Positions 33,449 through 41,985 of a DNA stretch of 46,638 bases are shown here, piece by piece. The number at the start of each line of letters is the position of its first letter. Within the stretch, counting starts at the first letter, position 1. The notes beneath the pieces were generated by a model that saw only the letters and a list, made by a program, of their open reading frames with translations, had not been told where the DNA came from and ran no database searches. The DNA comes from Gordonia sp. UBA7599 (lineage in GTDB: Bacteria; Actinomycetota; Actinomycetes; Mycobacteriales; Mycobacteriaceae). The DNA lies in assembly GCA_002477755.1 (NCBI GenBank), contig DLKD01000040.1, positions 1 to 46,638 of the forward strand. Direction: 5' to 3'. The position numbers and the translations under genes are program-made.

Positions 33449-34342
33449 TCAGCGGTCGATCTGGTCGCGCAGCTCGTCGGGGATGGCGCCGGAGGTGATG
33501 TCCTCACTCTGACCCAGGTCGGTCGGGAAGATGATCGAGGTGCGGGCGAACTGGCCGCCGTCAGCCGAGGCGATCGACTGCCCGGTGGTGTAGCGCGACT
33601 CGTCCGAGGCGAGGAACAGCGCCAGGTTCGCGTTGTCGCGGATGACCGGCGGGGTGTCCACCCGCAGCGGCATCGCGCGGTTGTCCGGGTTCCACTCGCC
33701 CATCATCTCCTCGTAGGACTTGCCCAACACCTCGGCGTCTCCGGGCAGTGCGAAGTTCACCGACATGCCGTGGGTGGGACAGATCGCATTCGCGCGGATC
33801 CCGTACTTCCCGAACTCCAGCGACGCGGCGCGGACCAGCCCGTTGACGGCGGCCTTGGACGCCGCGTACATCGGGAAGCCGGGGTAAGCGGTGAACGCTG
33901 CGGCCGACGAGGTCGCCAGCAGCGTGCCTGGGCGCTTGTTGTCGATCATCCAGCGCGCGGCCGCCCGGAAGGCCAGGTAGATGCCGGTCGTGTTGACCGC
34001 GAAGATGTTGTTCCAGTCCTCCAGCGACGACTGGTGCAGCGGCTGCATACCGAAGCCGGGCTCGGGGATTCCGGCGTTGGCCCACATGACGTCGATCCGT
34101 CCGTAGTCCTCGACCGTCTTCTCGACGAGTGCGTTCATATCGGCCTCGACGCGCACATCGGCCTCGATGGCCGATGCGGTGCCGCCGGCCGCGACGATCT
34201 GGTCGACGACGGCCTGGGAGCGCCCGGGCACGATGTCGCTGACGACGACCTTCGCCCCCTCTGCGGCGAACATCAGGGCGCCTTCGCGTCCGAGTCCCGA
34301 TCCGCCGCCGGTGATGGCAACAACCTTGTCCTTCATACGCAT
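33449..34342 (-). CDS. SDR-family oxidoreductase
   Basis: A 297-aa short-chain dehydrogenase. The NAD(P) motif TGGGSGLG is at 11-18, NAG at 89-91, and the catalytic set is Ser145/146, Tyr159 and Lys163 (YAASK). The C-terminus is about 30 residues longer than average (RTSIIFPTDLGQSEDITSGA). It likely oxidises a hydroxyl made by the P450, or reduces a ketone. It starts with ATG at 34342 after a GAGAGGA ribosome-binding site; a second ATG two codons later is possible. It lies 22 bp before the P450 gene and 34 bp after the aldehyde dehydrogenase gene in the same operon. Substrate unknown. Confidence 0.85.
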   Translation of the reverse strand: MRMKDKVVAITGGGSGLGREGALMFAAEGAKVVVSDIVPGRSQAVVDQIVAAGGTASAIEADVRVEADMNALVEKTVEDYGRIDVMWANAGIPEPGFGMQPLHQSSLEDWNNIFAVNTTGIYLAFRAAARWMIDNKRPGTLLATSSAAAFTAYPGFPMYAASKAAVNGLVRAASLEFGKYGIRANAICPTHGMSVNFALPGDAEVLGKSYEEMMGEWNPDNRAMPLRVDTPPVIRDNANLALFLASDESRYTTGQSIASADGGQFARTSIIFPTDLGQSEDITSGAIPDELRDQIDR

Positions 34343-34376
34343 GGTGAGAGTCCTCTCGAAGATGTGGTGGTGGTTG

Positions 34377-35846
34377 TCAGTGGCTCGGGCTGGCGATCGA
34401 CTTGATCCGCAGGTATTCGCGGAAACCGGCGACGCCGTGCTCCACTCCGTCGCCGCTGATCCCGAAGCCGCCGAACGGTGCGTCGGGTGAGAGGTAGAAG
34501 GAGTTGTTGATGTTGACAGTGCCGGCCCGGAGCTTGCGGGCCACGGCCCAGGCGCGCTCCTCGTTCGTGGACTGGACGTAGCCGGACAGGCCGTAACGGG
34601 TGTTGTTGGCGATGCGCACGGCCTCGTCGTCGTCACCGTCGTACTTGATGACCGACAGGACCGGGCCGAACACCTCGGTCTGGGCGATCTCGGCGTTCTC
34701 GTCGACGTCGACGAGGACGGTCGGCTCGAACCAGAAGCCCTTGTCCTGCGGACCGCGCTTGCCGCCGACGAGGATGCGGGCGCCATCGGCCTCGGCGCGC
34801 TTGACCAGCCCCTCCATCCGCTCGAGCTGCTCGAGGCGGATGATCGGTCCGACCAGGTTCCCCGGATCGTTGGGGTCGCCCCACGGCAGGTGCCCGACCA
34901 TCATCTCCAGGCGGGCCAGGACGTCGTCGTAGATGCTCGCATGCACGATCATGCGGGTCGCGAGCGCACAGCCCTGGCCGCTGTTGGACATACACATCGC
35001 GACACCGAGGCCGCAGGCCATGTCGAGGTCGGCGTCGGGTAGCAGGATGTTGCCCGACTTGCCGCCGAGTTCGAGCACGGTGTGCCGGATGCCGTTCGCG
35101 GCGCGCTCGGCAATCCGCTGGCCGACGCCGGGCGAACCGGTGAAGTGGTAGAGGTCGAAGCGTTGATCGGCGGTCATCGCGTCTCCGATGGTCCCCTTGT
35201 CCGACGCGCTCAGCGTGTGGAAGGCACCGCTCGGGACGTCGGTGGCCTCGTCGATGACCTTCGCCATCAGGGCTGCGGTGAGCGGGGTGTCGGGGGCGCT
35301 CTTGAGGATGACGGCGTTACCCGTGGCCAGCGCGTGGTGGACCTTCCACAGGGCGGTCATGAACGGGGCGTTCCACGGAGTGATGGCGCCGACGACGCCG
35401 TAAGGCTCGTAGCGGACCTGCCGCTCGCTGAGGTTGCCGAGGATCTCCCATGGCCCGAGGTCCTCCTCCCACGGGAAGGACGTGATCAGGTCATTGAAGA
35501 AGTCCATCCCCTCGATCATGAACCCGACGTGGGTGAGCATGTTGGCACGCGCGACGCCCGCTTCGGCGACGAGGAGGTCCTCGAACTCAGCCTGTCGCGC
35601 CCGCAGGCCGTCCTGGAACTGGAGCATGCACTTCTTGCGGAAGTCGCGGTCATTGCCCCAGTCCGAGGTGTCGGCGAACCCACGCGCCGAGGCGATGGCA
35701 TCTTCGAGGTCCTCGACCCCGGCGTCGGCGGCCAGCGCGATCACCGACTCGTCGGTCGGGTTGATCACCGGGTAGGTGTTGCCGGACCGCGCGTCGCGGA
35801 ACTCCCCGGCGATGTAGAGCCGACCCTCGGGCTGCGTTGCCGCCAT
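34377..35846 (-). CDS. Aldehyde dehydrogenase (NAD(P)-dependent)
   Basis: A 489-aa member of the ALDH superfamily with all active-site residues: Asn159 (ITPWNAPF), general base Glu259 (TVLELGGKSGN) and nucleophile Cys293 (NSGQGCALATRMIV). It also has the conserved TGSPGVGQRI cofactor loop. It should oxidise an aldehyde to a carboxylic acid. The ATG at 35846 follows GAGGAG. It is the first gene of the long minus-strand operon that ends with the mce and mam genes, and it faces a tetR gene across a 170-bp intergenic region with a perfect palindrome, so this is the main control point for the operon. Confidence 0.92.
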   Translation of the reverse strand: MAATQPEGRLYIAGEFRDARSGNTYPVINPTDESVIALAADAGVEDLEDAIASARGFADTSDWGNDRDFRKKCMLQFQDGLRARQAEFEDLLVAEAGVARANMLTHVGFMIEGMDFFNDLITSFPWEEDLGPWEILGNLSERQVRYEPYGVVGAITPWNAPFMTALWKVHHALATGNAVILKSAPDTPLTAALMAKVIDEATDVPSGAFHTLSASDKGTIGDAMTADQRFDLYHFTGSPGVGQRIAERAANGIRHTVLELGGKSGNILLPDADLDMACGLGVAMCMSNSGQGCALATRMIVHASIYDDVLARLEMMVGHLPWGDPNDPGNLVGPIIRLEQLERMEGLVKRAEADGARILVGGKRGPQDKGFWFEPTVLVDVDENAEIAQTEVFGPVLSVIKYDGDDDEAVRIANNTRYGLSGYVQSTNEERAWAVARKLRAGTVNINNSFYLSPDAPFGGFGISGDGVEHGVAGFREYLRIKSIASPSH

Positions 35847-35971
35847 GAGTACTCCTCGTTGAGTAGTGGCCACGGGGCGGGGCGAACTCTCTGGTCTGCG
35901 CCTACATCCCGGGCTGGGGGTGTGATTTCAATCTCACGAATGATTTAACTATAAAGAGTCTTATCGAGTCA

Positions 35972-35988
35972 AGGGAGTGTTACTCCCT
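35972..35988. promoter_or_regulatory. Perfect palindromic operator before the ALDH-mce operon and tetR
   Basis: AGGGAGT-GTT-ACTCCCT is a perfect 7-bp-arm inverted repeat in the 170-bp gap between the divergent ALDH (35846) and tetR (36017) genes. The regulator encoded at 36017 is the likely binder. AGAGTCT at 35955-35961 and TGCGAAACTCT at 36002-36012 look like weak relatives of the TGNNAGACTCTNNCA sites found at 19-21 kb. No KstR-type AACNNGTT core is present here. Confidence 0.55.
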
Positions 35989-36016
35989 AACGGGAAAACT
36001 GTGCGAAACTCTCCTT

Positions 36017-36652
36017 ATGGACGCGAGCCCGCTGCGCAAGCGGCGATCGACACAGCAGGTCAAGAGCCTGATCACCGACGCCGCGTACGAGGAGTTCGCC
36101 AAGACCGGCCTGGCGGGCACCAGCGTGCGGACGATCGCGCAACGGGCTGGCGTCACCGAATCCGCGGTCTTCCGCCACTTCCCCACCAAGCCCGCCCTCT
36201 TCGAGGCCGCCGCCGTGGCCCCCGTCGTCGACTTCATCCGGGACTACGCAGCGTCGATAGCCACGACCGTGGACGAGGAGCCGTTCGACGTCACGCTCCG
36301 GTTCATCTCCGGCCTCTACGACATCTTCGACGCCAACGACCGGATCCTGATCTCGCTGGCCTCCGTCAGCGCCGCTGCCGACGACGGCGCACAGGAGCCC
36401 GCACCGGACTCCACCCCTCCCCTTGAGCGGTGTGTGGATGCGCTGTTGGCGGGCGTGATGGACTACATAGTGCTGTCGGAGACGAGTGCCACCGAGGACC
36501 TGCGGACCTCGGTGCGGTTAGCCATGGCACTGGTCATGGGCACCGTCCTGGGCAGCCGCGGACTGCTCGCCCCGTCCGATGACATCGAGACCACCAAGCG
36601 CACGTTGGCCCGCTTCGTCCTTCTCGGATCGGGATTCCGACAGGAGGGCTAA
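36017..36652 (+). CDS. TetR-family transcriptional regulator
   Basis: A 211-aa TetR protein. The helix-turn-helix domain covers about residues 10-58: STQQVKSLITDAAYEEFAKT, then TSVRTIAQRAGVTESAVFRH and FPTKPALFEAA. The C-terminal domain is helical, with a Pro-rich loop (AQEPAPDSTPPLERCV). It starts with ATG at 36017. It faces the ALDH-mce operon and is followed 9 bp later by an alpha/beta hydrolase gene, so it probably controls both the import operon and its own operon through the palindrome at 35972-35988. An intermediate released by the hydrolases or the P450 route is a plausible inducer. Confidence 0.87.
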   Translation: MDASPLRKRRSTQQVKSLITDAAYEEFAKTGLAGTSVRTIAQRAGVTESAVFRHFPTKPALFEAAAVAPVVDFIRDYAASIATTVDEEPFDVTLRFISGLYDIFDANDRILISLASVSAAADDGAQEPAPDSTPPLERCVDALLAGVMDYIVLSETSATEDLRTSVRLAMALVMGTVLGSRGLLAPSDDIETTKRTLARFVLLGSGFRQEG

Positions 36653-36661
36653 GGTCCGATT

Positions 36662-37552
36662 GTGAGTGAGAACCAGGTCGTCATCACCTCCACCGACGTC
36701 AAGCTGATCGCCGACCAGTACGGCGATCCGGCCGATACACCGATCGTCTTCCTGCACGGTGGCGGACAGACCCGGCACTCGTGGGGGCGCTCGGCGCGCG
36801 AGCTCGCGGGCGACGGCTGGTCGACGATCACCGTCGACCTGCGCGGCCACGGCGACAGCGACTGGTCGCCCACCGGCGACTACGGACTGAACCGGTTTGC
36901 CGACGACGTCGTCAAGATCGTCGAATACCTCGGGCGCCCACCGGTGCTGGTCGGCGCTTCATTGGGCGGCAACTCCTCGCTCGCCGCACTCGGTCGCCAC
37001 CCGGACCTCGCGCTGGGACTCGTGCTGGTGGACGTATCGCCCTTTCTGCAGCCCGGCGGAACCGCCCGCATCCGCGACTTCATGTCCGACCGGGCGGCCG
37101 AGGGTTTCGCCGACCTCGACGAGGCCGCCGATGCCGTAGCCCGCTACCAGCCGCACCGCGACCGTCCGAAAAACCACGACGGCCTGCGGAAAAACCTCCG
37201 GCTTCGCAACGGCCGCTGGTATTGGCACTGGGATCCGGCGTTCCTGGCCAACGCTTCCGACCAGGCCGTGCAGCGCGACCCGCTCATCGATCCGGCGAGC
37301 CTGGGCGCCGCCGCCTCGGGCTTGCGCCTCCCGACGCTGCTCGTGCGCGGCGGCGAGTCCGACGTGCTGAGCATCGACGACTCCGCCCGCTTCCTCGAGG
37401 TCGTCCCGCACGCGGAGTTCGCCTCCGTCGCCGGTGCGCACCACATGGTCGCCGGCGATGACAACGCTGTTTTCGAAGTTGTACTGGGTGATTTCCTGCG
37501 ACGCCGGATCCGTTCGCGCCTGGACCTCTTCCGAGCCGCACAGACCCGGTGA
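36662..37552 (+). CDS. Alpha/beta hydrolase
   Basis: A 296-aa alpha/beta-fold hydrolase. The oxyanion-hole motif HGGGQTRHSW is at about 32-41, the VDLRGHGDSDW strand follows, the nucleophile is Ser100 in GASLGG, and the catalytic His is in GAHHMVAGDD. The acid is probably the Asp of GGESDVLSIDDSARF. It could split an ester, a lactone or a C-C bond, as meta-cleavage product hydrolases do. It begins with a GTG at 36662, 9 bp after tetR, and its stop overlaps the next hydrolase gene. The two hydrolases share the HGGGQ-x-x-H-x-W motif and are probably paralogues from a tandem duplication. Confidence 0.85.
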   Translation: MSENQVVITSTDVKLIADQYGDPADTPIVFLHGGGQTRHSWGRSARELAGDGWSTITVDLRGHGDSDWSPTGDYGLNRFADDVVKIVEYLGRPPVLVGASLGGNSSLAALGRHPDLALGLVLVDVSPFLQPGGTARIRDFMSDRAAEGFADLDEAADAVARYQPHRDRPKNHDGLRKNLRLRNGRWYWHWDPAFLANASDQAVQRDPLIDPASLGAAASGLRLPTLLVRGGESDVLSIDDSARFLEVVPHAEFASVAGAHHMVAGDDNAVFEVVLGDFLRRRIRSRLDLFRAAQTR

Positions 37553-38454
37553 TGGGCGGAGCGCACGACGAGGACGAGTTCGCGTTCCTCACTGAGATCG
37601 CCGACGAGCTCGGCGATGCGGCACGGCCGATCCCACCGGTGTGTCGACTGACCACCACAACCGCCGACGGTGGCAGCGTGAGCGCGATCCGGTGGGGCGA
37701 GGAGTCACCCGAACTCGTCCTGATTCACGGCGGTGGGCAGAACGCCCATACCTGGGACACCGTGCTGGTGGCCCTCGGCGTGCCCGCCCTGGCGATCGAC
37801 CTGCCCGGCCACGGCCACTCGTCATGGCGGGCCGATCGCGACTACTCGCCGCAGCGCTCCGCAGCGACGCTCGCGCCGTTGATCCGCACGTGGGCGCCCG
37901 ACGCGAGTGCCGTCGTCGGGATGTCGCTGGGCGGATTGACCACGATCGCCCTTATCGGCGAGGCGCCTGAGCTGGTCCGCCGAGGGGTCATCGTCGACGT
38001 CACTCCGTCGGTCTCGCAGCGACTGGAGGCGATGTCGACGCAGCAGCGCGGCACGACGAGCCTTGCCGCCGCCGAGAATCGCCGATTCGCCGACTTCGAC
38101 GAGATGGTCGACCTCATCGCGGCGATGTCCCCGCAGCGCAGCCGTGCCAGTGTGCGCCGCGGTGTCCTCGCCAACAGCCGCCCGATCGACGGCGCCTTCG
38201 AATGGCGCTACGACGACCTGTCGGGGCTCAGCGACTTCGCGCCGCTATGGGAGCAGGTCGATGGTGCGCGGGTACCCCTCGACTTGATCCGCGGGTCGGC
38301 GTCGTCGTTTGTCGGCGACGACGATGCCGTGGAGTTCCAGACACGCGCAGCCGATGTGCGCGTCCACGAGGTCGAGGGTGCGGGCCACTCGGTCCAGAGC
38401 GACCGGCCGGTCGAGTTGGCTGGCATTCTGCGCGGAATTATCGACCGAACCTGA
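37552..38454 (+). CDS. Alpha/beta hydrolase, paralogue of the preceding gene
   Basis: A 300-aa alpha/beta hydrolase. It has the oxyanion motif IHGGGQNAHTW, strand AIDLPGHGHSSW, nucleophile Ser125 in VGMSLGG, and a C-terminal His in EVEGAGHSVQSDRP. It is longer than its neighbour at the N-terminus (DEDEFAFLTEIADELGDAAR). ATG at 37552 overlaps the previous stop by one base; a GTG at 37549 giving a GTGA overlap is equally possible. Its stop codon lies inside the first copy of a 24-bp tandem repeat. It probably works with its partner on related ester or ring-cleavage products. Substrate unknown. Confidence 0.85.
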   Translation: MGGAHDEDEFAFLTEIADELGDAARPIPPVCRLTTTTADGGSVSAIRWGEESPELVLIHGGGQNAHTWDTVLVALGVPALAIDLPGHGHSSWRADRDYSPQRSAATLAPLIRTWAPDASAVVGMSLGGLTTIALIGEAPELVRRGVIVDVTPSVSQRLEAMSTQQRGTTSLAAAENRRFADFDEMVDLIAAMSPQRSRASVRRGVLANSRPIDGAFEWRYDDLSGLSDFAPLWEQVDGARVPLDLIRGSASSFVGDDDAVEFQTRAADVRVHEVEGAGHSVQSDRPVELAGILRGIIDRT

Positions 38455-38484
38455 GTCAAAATTATCGACCGAACCTGAGTCAAA
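38437..38484. repeat. 24-bp perfect tandem duplication at gene ends
   Basis: Bases 38437-38460 are repeated exactly at 38461-38484. The first copy holds the final codons and TGA of the alpha/beta hydrolase; the second copy holds the stop of the convergent DUF3307-like gene (TCA at 38480-38482). It looks like a recent slippage or duplication event at the junction of two convergent genes and does not disrupt either. Confidence 0.9.
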
Positions 38485-39037
38485 CCCCGACGAGATGTCC
38501 AATCCCCGCCGCGGCGCACGCCCACAGGACCGAGGCGAAGGTGCCGATGATGAACTGCTCGCTCGCGTGGTGCTCGCGCAATTGGGGGAAGCGGGCCAGG
38601 CCTTTGACGCCCAGTATCACCGCGAGCCCGGCGGGCCAACCAACGAGGAGACAGACGGCGATTGCCGTGCGCTCCAGCACACCGATGATCCGTCCGCCGC
38701 GCAGGAGAGGCTCGCCGTCGGGGTCGTCGTAGTTCTCGCTCCGCGTTGGGATCCCGCCCATCGAGAGTGCGGTCCGGACGAAATACCCACCGGTGGCGCC
38801 GGCGACGAAGACAGCGATGATCTGCGCGGCTGCCAGACCTACGCCGGTTACCACCGTCGAGAGCGCGGCGACAATCGCGGCACCGGCCAGCAGTACTGCG
38901 AGGACACCAGCCATCACTGCGTCGAAACGGCGGACGTCGGCGTCGCTGCGCTCGGGATTCCGAACTAGGTGCGCGCGGTCCGGTATTCCTGCGAGGCCGA
39001 ACAGCAGCGCCGCCATCATAAGGATGCTGGCTATCAT
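38480..39037 (-). CDS. DUF3307-like membrane protein (SatE-type)
   Basis: A 185-aa integral membrane protein with about five helices (residues 1-17, 41-65, 68-90, 121-145 and 163-183). The C-terminal ASEQFIIGTFASVLWACAAA resembles the glutamate-containing last helix of DUF3307 proteins, which are usually encoded beside SatD. Function of the family is not settled; links to restriction-modification accessory genes have been described in streptococci. The ATG at 39037 has a strong GAGGAGG ribosome-binding site. It overlaps the SatD-like stop by 4 bp (ATGA), so the two are made together. Confidence 0.65.
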   Translation of the reverse strand: MIASILMMAALLFGLAGIPDRAHLVRNPERSDADVRRFDAVMAGVLAVLLAGAAIVAALSTVVTGVGLAAAQIIAVFVAGATGGYFVRTALSMGGIPTRSENYDDPDGEPLLRGGRIIGVLERTAIAVCLLVGWPAGLAVILGVKGLARFPQLREHHASEQFIIGTFASVLWACAAAGIGHLVGV

Positions 39038-39618
39038 CGGTCCTCCTCGCATCGTCGGAGCAACTCTGTCACGAGGGTCTGACTATCGGGCTGCAAATCC
39101 CAGCGTGCGGCCCGCAGCCGAAGCGACATGGCCTGTGGACTGATTCCCAGTTTCTTTGCCGCGCTGGCCTGGGAGTCACCGGCGGCGACGAGAGCCACCG
39201 CCTCGCAACCGGCCTCGCTGCGCGATGCGACGAGATCGACCAGCAAGCAGGCGGCGGTCTGCGCGTGTACGCACCAGGCCGACGGTCCGACGACCTGCAG
39301 CGGTACGCGCCGTCCTTTCGCCGCTTCGACGGCTGTGCGCGCAGCTTCGAAGGCCGGCCCGCGTCCGGCTCGCGTCTGTCGTGGAAGCGGTTGATCGACA
39401 TCGTCGATACCTATGCCCACCGACCAGCACCCGGAAGCGACCAAGTCGACGACGACCGATCCCACGATTGCTGGATCGTCAAACACCGCTTCCACTTCAT
39501 CACCGGCGGTGCGTTCGAAGCCTCGGACTACGGGCAAGTCACGATAGTGGCGCAGCAGGTCGGGTACCCGATCGGCACTGGCCCGGCTCGCCCGCTGGTC
39601 GGCGGTGACAACGAACAT
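39034..39618 (-). CDS. SatD-like protein with C-terminal helix-turn-helix
   Basis: A 194-aa protein resembling the SatD family: N-terminal MFVVTADQRASRASADRVPD, then AGDEVEAVFDDPAIVGSVVV and WSVGIGIDDVDQPLP, and a C-terminal helix-turn-helix (GDSQASAAKKLGISPQAMSL). The N-terminal half looks like the nucleotide-handling core of a cyclase-like fold, but I cannot name a catalytic site. The helix-turn-helix suggests DNA binding, and the large palindrome just upstream is an obvious target. ATG at 39618 follows GAGGAG; a TTG five codons upstream is less likely. It is coupled to the DUF3307-like gene. Confidence 0.65.
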   Translation of the reverse strand: MFVVTADQRASRASADRVPDLLRHYRDLPVVRGFERTAGDEVEAVFDDPAIVGSVVVDLVASGCWSVGIGIDDVDQPLPRQTRAGRGPAFEAARTAVEAAKGRRVPLQVVGPSAWCVHAQTAACLLVDLVASRSEAGCEAVALVAAGDSQASAAKKLGISPQAMSLRLRAARWDLQPDSQTLVTELLRRCEEDR

Positions 39619-39642
39619 CGCCCCACTCCTCAAGTCACGGTA

Positions 39643-39690
39643 CTTGATATCACCAAATCAAGTCTTACAACTTGATTTGGTGATGTCAAG
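39643..39690. promoter_or_regulatory. 48-bp nested palindrome in the satD-like promoter
   Basis: Two CTTGAT-N8-(A/G)TCAAG inverted repeats (39643-39662 and 39671-39690), 28 bp apart, are themselves mirror images. They form a 21-bp stem with one mismatch around the spacer 39664-39669. A further ACTTGAT half-site follows at 39698. The block fills the 88-bp gap before the SatD-like gene. It could be a double operator, or a hairpin ending the fadE34-like transcript. On the minus strand TTGACA (39688-39683) falls within it, which fits a promoter. Confidence 0.65.
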
Positions 39691-39706
39691 CATTACGACT
39701 TGATTC

Positions 39707-41950
39707 CTAGCGCGGCATGCCGAGGATTCTTTCGGCGGCCGCGGTCTTGAGAATCTGCGTCGTGCCGCCCGCGATCGAGAGGCAGCGGTTGAGCAGGAAC
39801 AGCTCCGACGCCTCGCTGGCGACAAGACCGTCGACGCCGAGCAGCCGCAGCGCAAAGTCCGGCACCGACTGGCGGTGGGTCACGCCGATCAGCTTGCGCA
39901 CGCTCGAGGCGGCACCCGGATCGTGTCCGGACAGGCGGGCCGCGATCGCCCGGGCGTCGAGGGTCCGTCCGTTGTGCGCCTGTGCCACCAGCTCGCCGAG
40001 TTCGCTGGATTCGGCTGCCGACAACGGCAGCTTCCTCGTCGCGATCTGGCGCAACAGTGCGTCCATCTCCTTGCCCAGGCTCGACCCGCCCATCGCAACG
40101 CGCTCATTGGCCAGGGTCGTGCGCGCCAGGCGCCAACCTCCGTTGACCTCTCCGACGACCAGATCGTCAGGAACGAAGACGTCGTCGAGGAAGACCTCGT
40201 TGAACAACGCCCGTCCGGTCATTTCGCGCAGCGGGCGGATGTCGATGCCGGGCGAGGCCATGTCGACCAGAAAGTAGGTGATCCCTTTGTGCTTGGGCAG
40301 GTCCGAGTCAGTGCGGGCCAAGCACACCGCCCACTGCGCGTCCTGGGCGGCGCTCGTCCAGATCTTCTGACCCGTCAGCAGCCAGCCCTCCTGCCCGTCG
40401 GGTCCGCTACCGCGCACGGCTTTGGTGCGCAGTGCGGCCAGGTCGGAGCCGGCCTCCGGCTCGGAGAACAACTGGCACCACGTGATGTCGCCGGCCAGCG
40501 TCGGCGCGACGAACCGGTCGCGCTGTGCGGCGGTGCCGTGCTCGAGGATCGTCGGAATGGCCCACCCGGCGATGACGAGGTCGGGGCGCATGACATCGGC
40601 GGCCTCGAGTTCGGCGTCGATCAACAACTGCATCGCGGGACTGGCACCCAGTCCGTGCGGCGCCGGCCAGTGGGGTGCCAGGTAGCCGGTGCGGGCCAGT
40701 TCGGCGCGGCGCTGTGACTCCGGCGCGGCGGCAATCTGCTCGACGGTGGCGCGGACCGCGGGGCGCTGGTCCTCCACGTCGGAGAGGTCGACGGAGAATC
40801 GGCGCCGCTCCCCGTCGATCGCGGACTGACCCAGGCGCACGCGGTCCGACGATGCGCCGTCGAGCGCGGCGCGCGCGGCCAACGCCGAGCGCAAGTAGAG
40901 CTGGGCGTCGTGTTCGAATGTGAAGCCGATACCGCCGAGCACCTGGATGCAGTCCTTGGCGTTGGCCAGCGGCAGGTCGGCGACTAGCACGTTGCCGACG
41001 AGGGTCGCCAACCCGGCCTGCGTGCCGAGAGCGAGGTCGCCGGACTCACCGGCGGCCAACAGGTCGTCCACGGCGCCGGCCTGGTCCCAGGCGGCGGCCG
41101 AGAGCTGCTCGCTGCGGCAGAGCATGTCCGCGAGGATGTGCTTGACCGCCTGGAAGGAGCCGATCGGGGCACCGAACTGCGTGCGGACCTTGGCGTAATC
41201 GGCGGCGGTGTCCAGACACCACTTCGCCACCCCGGACTGGTAGGCCGTGTTGCCGGCGGCGAGGACCGACGAGGCTCGGGCCGAGCGGGGCAATTCAATG
41301 GCGGCGTCCAGATCCAGGTGCGTCACAGTTACGCGGGTACAGCGCATCGTGCCGTCGATCCCGTCGCAGTCCTGCGCCTCGACGGTCGACGAACCGGATC
41401 GATTGGGCCCGCTCGCTTCGCTCCCGGCGCCCGGTGGCAACAAGTACCACCTGGTACCCCGGCCGGGCAGGATCAGATTGACCAGCAGCGCCGCATCGGG
41501 GACCCAGCCGGGCACCACTCCCAGGTCGATGTGCCCGGCGGGGTTGGCCGGCGGGAGGTCGCGGCCGAAGGTGACGTGGTCGGCGGGCGCGACGACGGGC
41601 AGTGCACCGCCGATGATGTCGGCCGTCAGCTCCTGCGCCCGCTCCCCCGGGGTGCGGGAGACGGCGACCGCAGCGGCCACTGTCGCGGCGAGGGGCCCGG
41701 GCACGAGACGCCGACCGCATTCGGCCAGCATCGCGGCCACGTCGGCGAAAGGCGCCCCCAGGCCGTCACGGCCCTCGTCGGCGGCTGCCGCAAAGACGCC
41801 GAGTTCGGCGAGTTCAGGCCAGAGGGTCCGCCAGCGGTCGGCCGGATCGTCGAGCTCGGCGCGGACCAACCCGGTGGTGTCACGGGCGTCCGCCCAGTCT
41901 GCGATGGCCTCGCAGACCGCGATTTGCTCGGCTGACGTGGCAATTGTCAC
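39707..41950 (-). CDS. fadE34: Fused double acyl-CoA dehydrogenase, FadE34-like
   Basis: A 747-aa protein made of two acyl-CoA dehydrogenase units. The N-terminal unit (about 1-370) is degenerate, with TAADYAKVRTQFGAPIGSFQ and VLGGIGFTFEHDAQLYLRSA. The C-terminal unit (about 385-747) is complete: WCQLFSEPEAGSDLAALRTK, GQKIWTSAAQDAQWAVCLAR and the closing SIAGGTTQILKTAAAERILG. Fusion of an inactive and an active unit is the build of mycobacterial FadE34, which oxidises a C24 steroid-acid CoA thioester, and there too the gene faces kstR. The GTG at 41950 is preferred because AGGGGA lies 7 bases upstream; an ATG at 41965 has no ribosome-binding site. A KstR box overlaps its promoter. Assignment rests on architecture and the kstR neighbour. 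Confidence 0.85.
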   Translation of the reverse strand: MTIATSAEQIAVCEAIADWADARDTTGLVRAELDDPADRWRTLWPELAELGVFAAAADEGRDGLGAPFADVAAMLAECGRRLVPGPLAATVAAAVAVSRTPGERAQELTADIIGGALPVVAPADHVTFGRDLPPANPAGHIDLGVVPGWVPDAALLVNLILPGRGTRWYLLPPGAGSEASGPNRSGSSTVEAQDCDGIDGTMRCTRVTVTHLDLDAAIELPRSARASSVLAAGNTAYQSGVAKWCLDTAADYAKVRTQFGAPIGSFQAVKHILADMLCRSEQLSAAAWDQAGAVDDLLAAGESGDLALGTQAGLATLVGNVLVADLPLANAKDCIQVLGGIGFTFEHDAQLYLRSALAARAALDGASSDRVRLGQSAIDGERRRFSVDLSDVEDQRPAVRATVEQIAAAPESQRRAELARTGYLAPHWPAPHGLGASPAMQLLIDAELEAADVMRPDLVIAGWAIPTILEHGTAAQRDRFVAPTLAGDITWCQLFSEPEAGSDLAALRTKAVRGSGPDGQEGWLLTGQKIWTSAAQDAQWAVCLARTDSDLPKHKGITYFLVDMASPGIDIRPLREMTGRALFNEVFLDDVFVPDDLVVGEVNGGWRLARTTLANERVAMGGSSLGKEMDALLRQIATRKLPLSAAESSELGELVAQAHNGRTLDARAIAARLSGHDPGAASSVRKLIGVTHRQSVPDFALRLLGVDGLVASEASELFLLNRCLSIAGGTTQILKTAAAERILGMPR

Positions 41951-41985
41951 GGAATTCCCCTGCATGTCGTATTGAAACGATTAAC

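Noticed and set aside
34343-34357. GAGAG-GA-CTCTC before the SDR gene as a TetR operator
   Set aside because: Spacing differs from the TGNNAGACTCTNNCA sites and the GAGAGGA half is needed as the ribosome-binding site, so chance is a better explanation.
35847-36016. KstR control of the ALDH-mce operon
   Set aside because: No TNNAACNNGTTNNA match was found between the ALDH and tetR genes or before the P450, ferredoxin or yrbE genes. The only perfect match is at 41986-41999.
39643-39690. CRISPR-like or mobile-element terminal repeats
   Set aside because: Only two mirrored units with no spacers and no transposase or integrase gene nearby.
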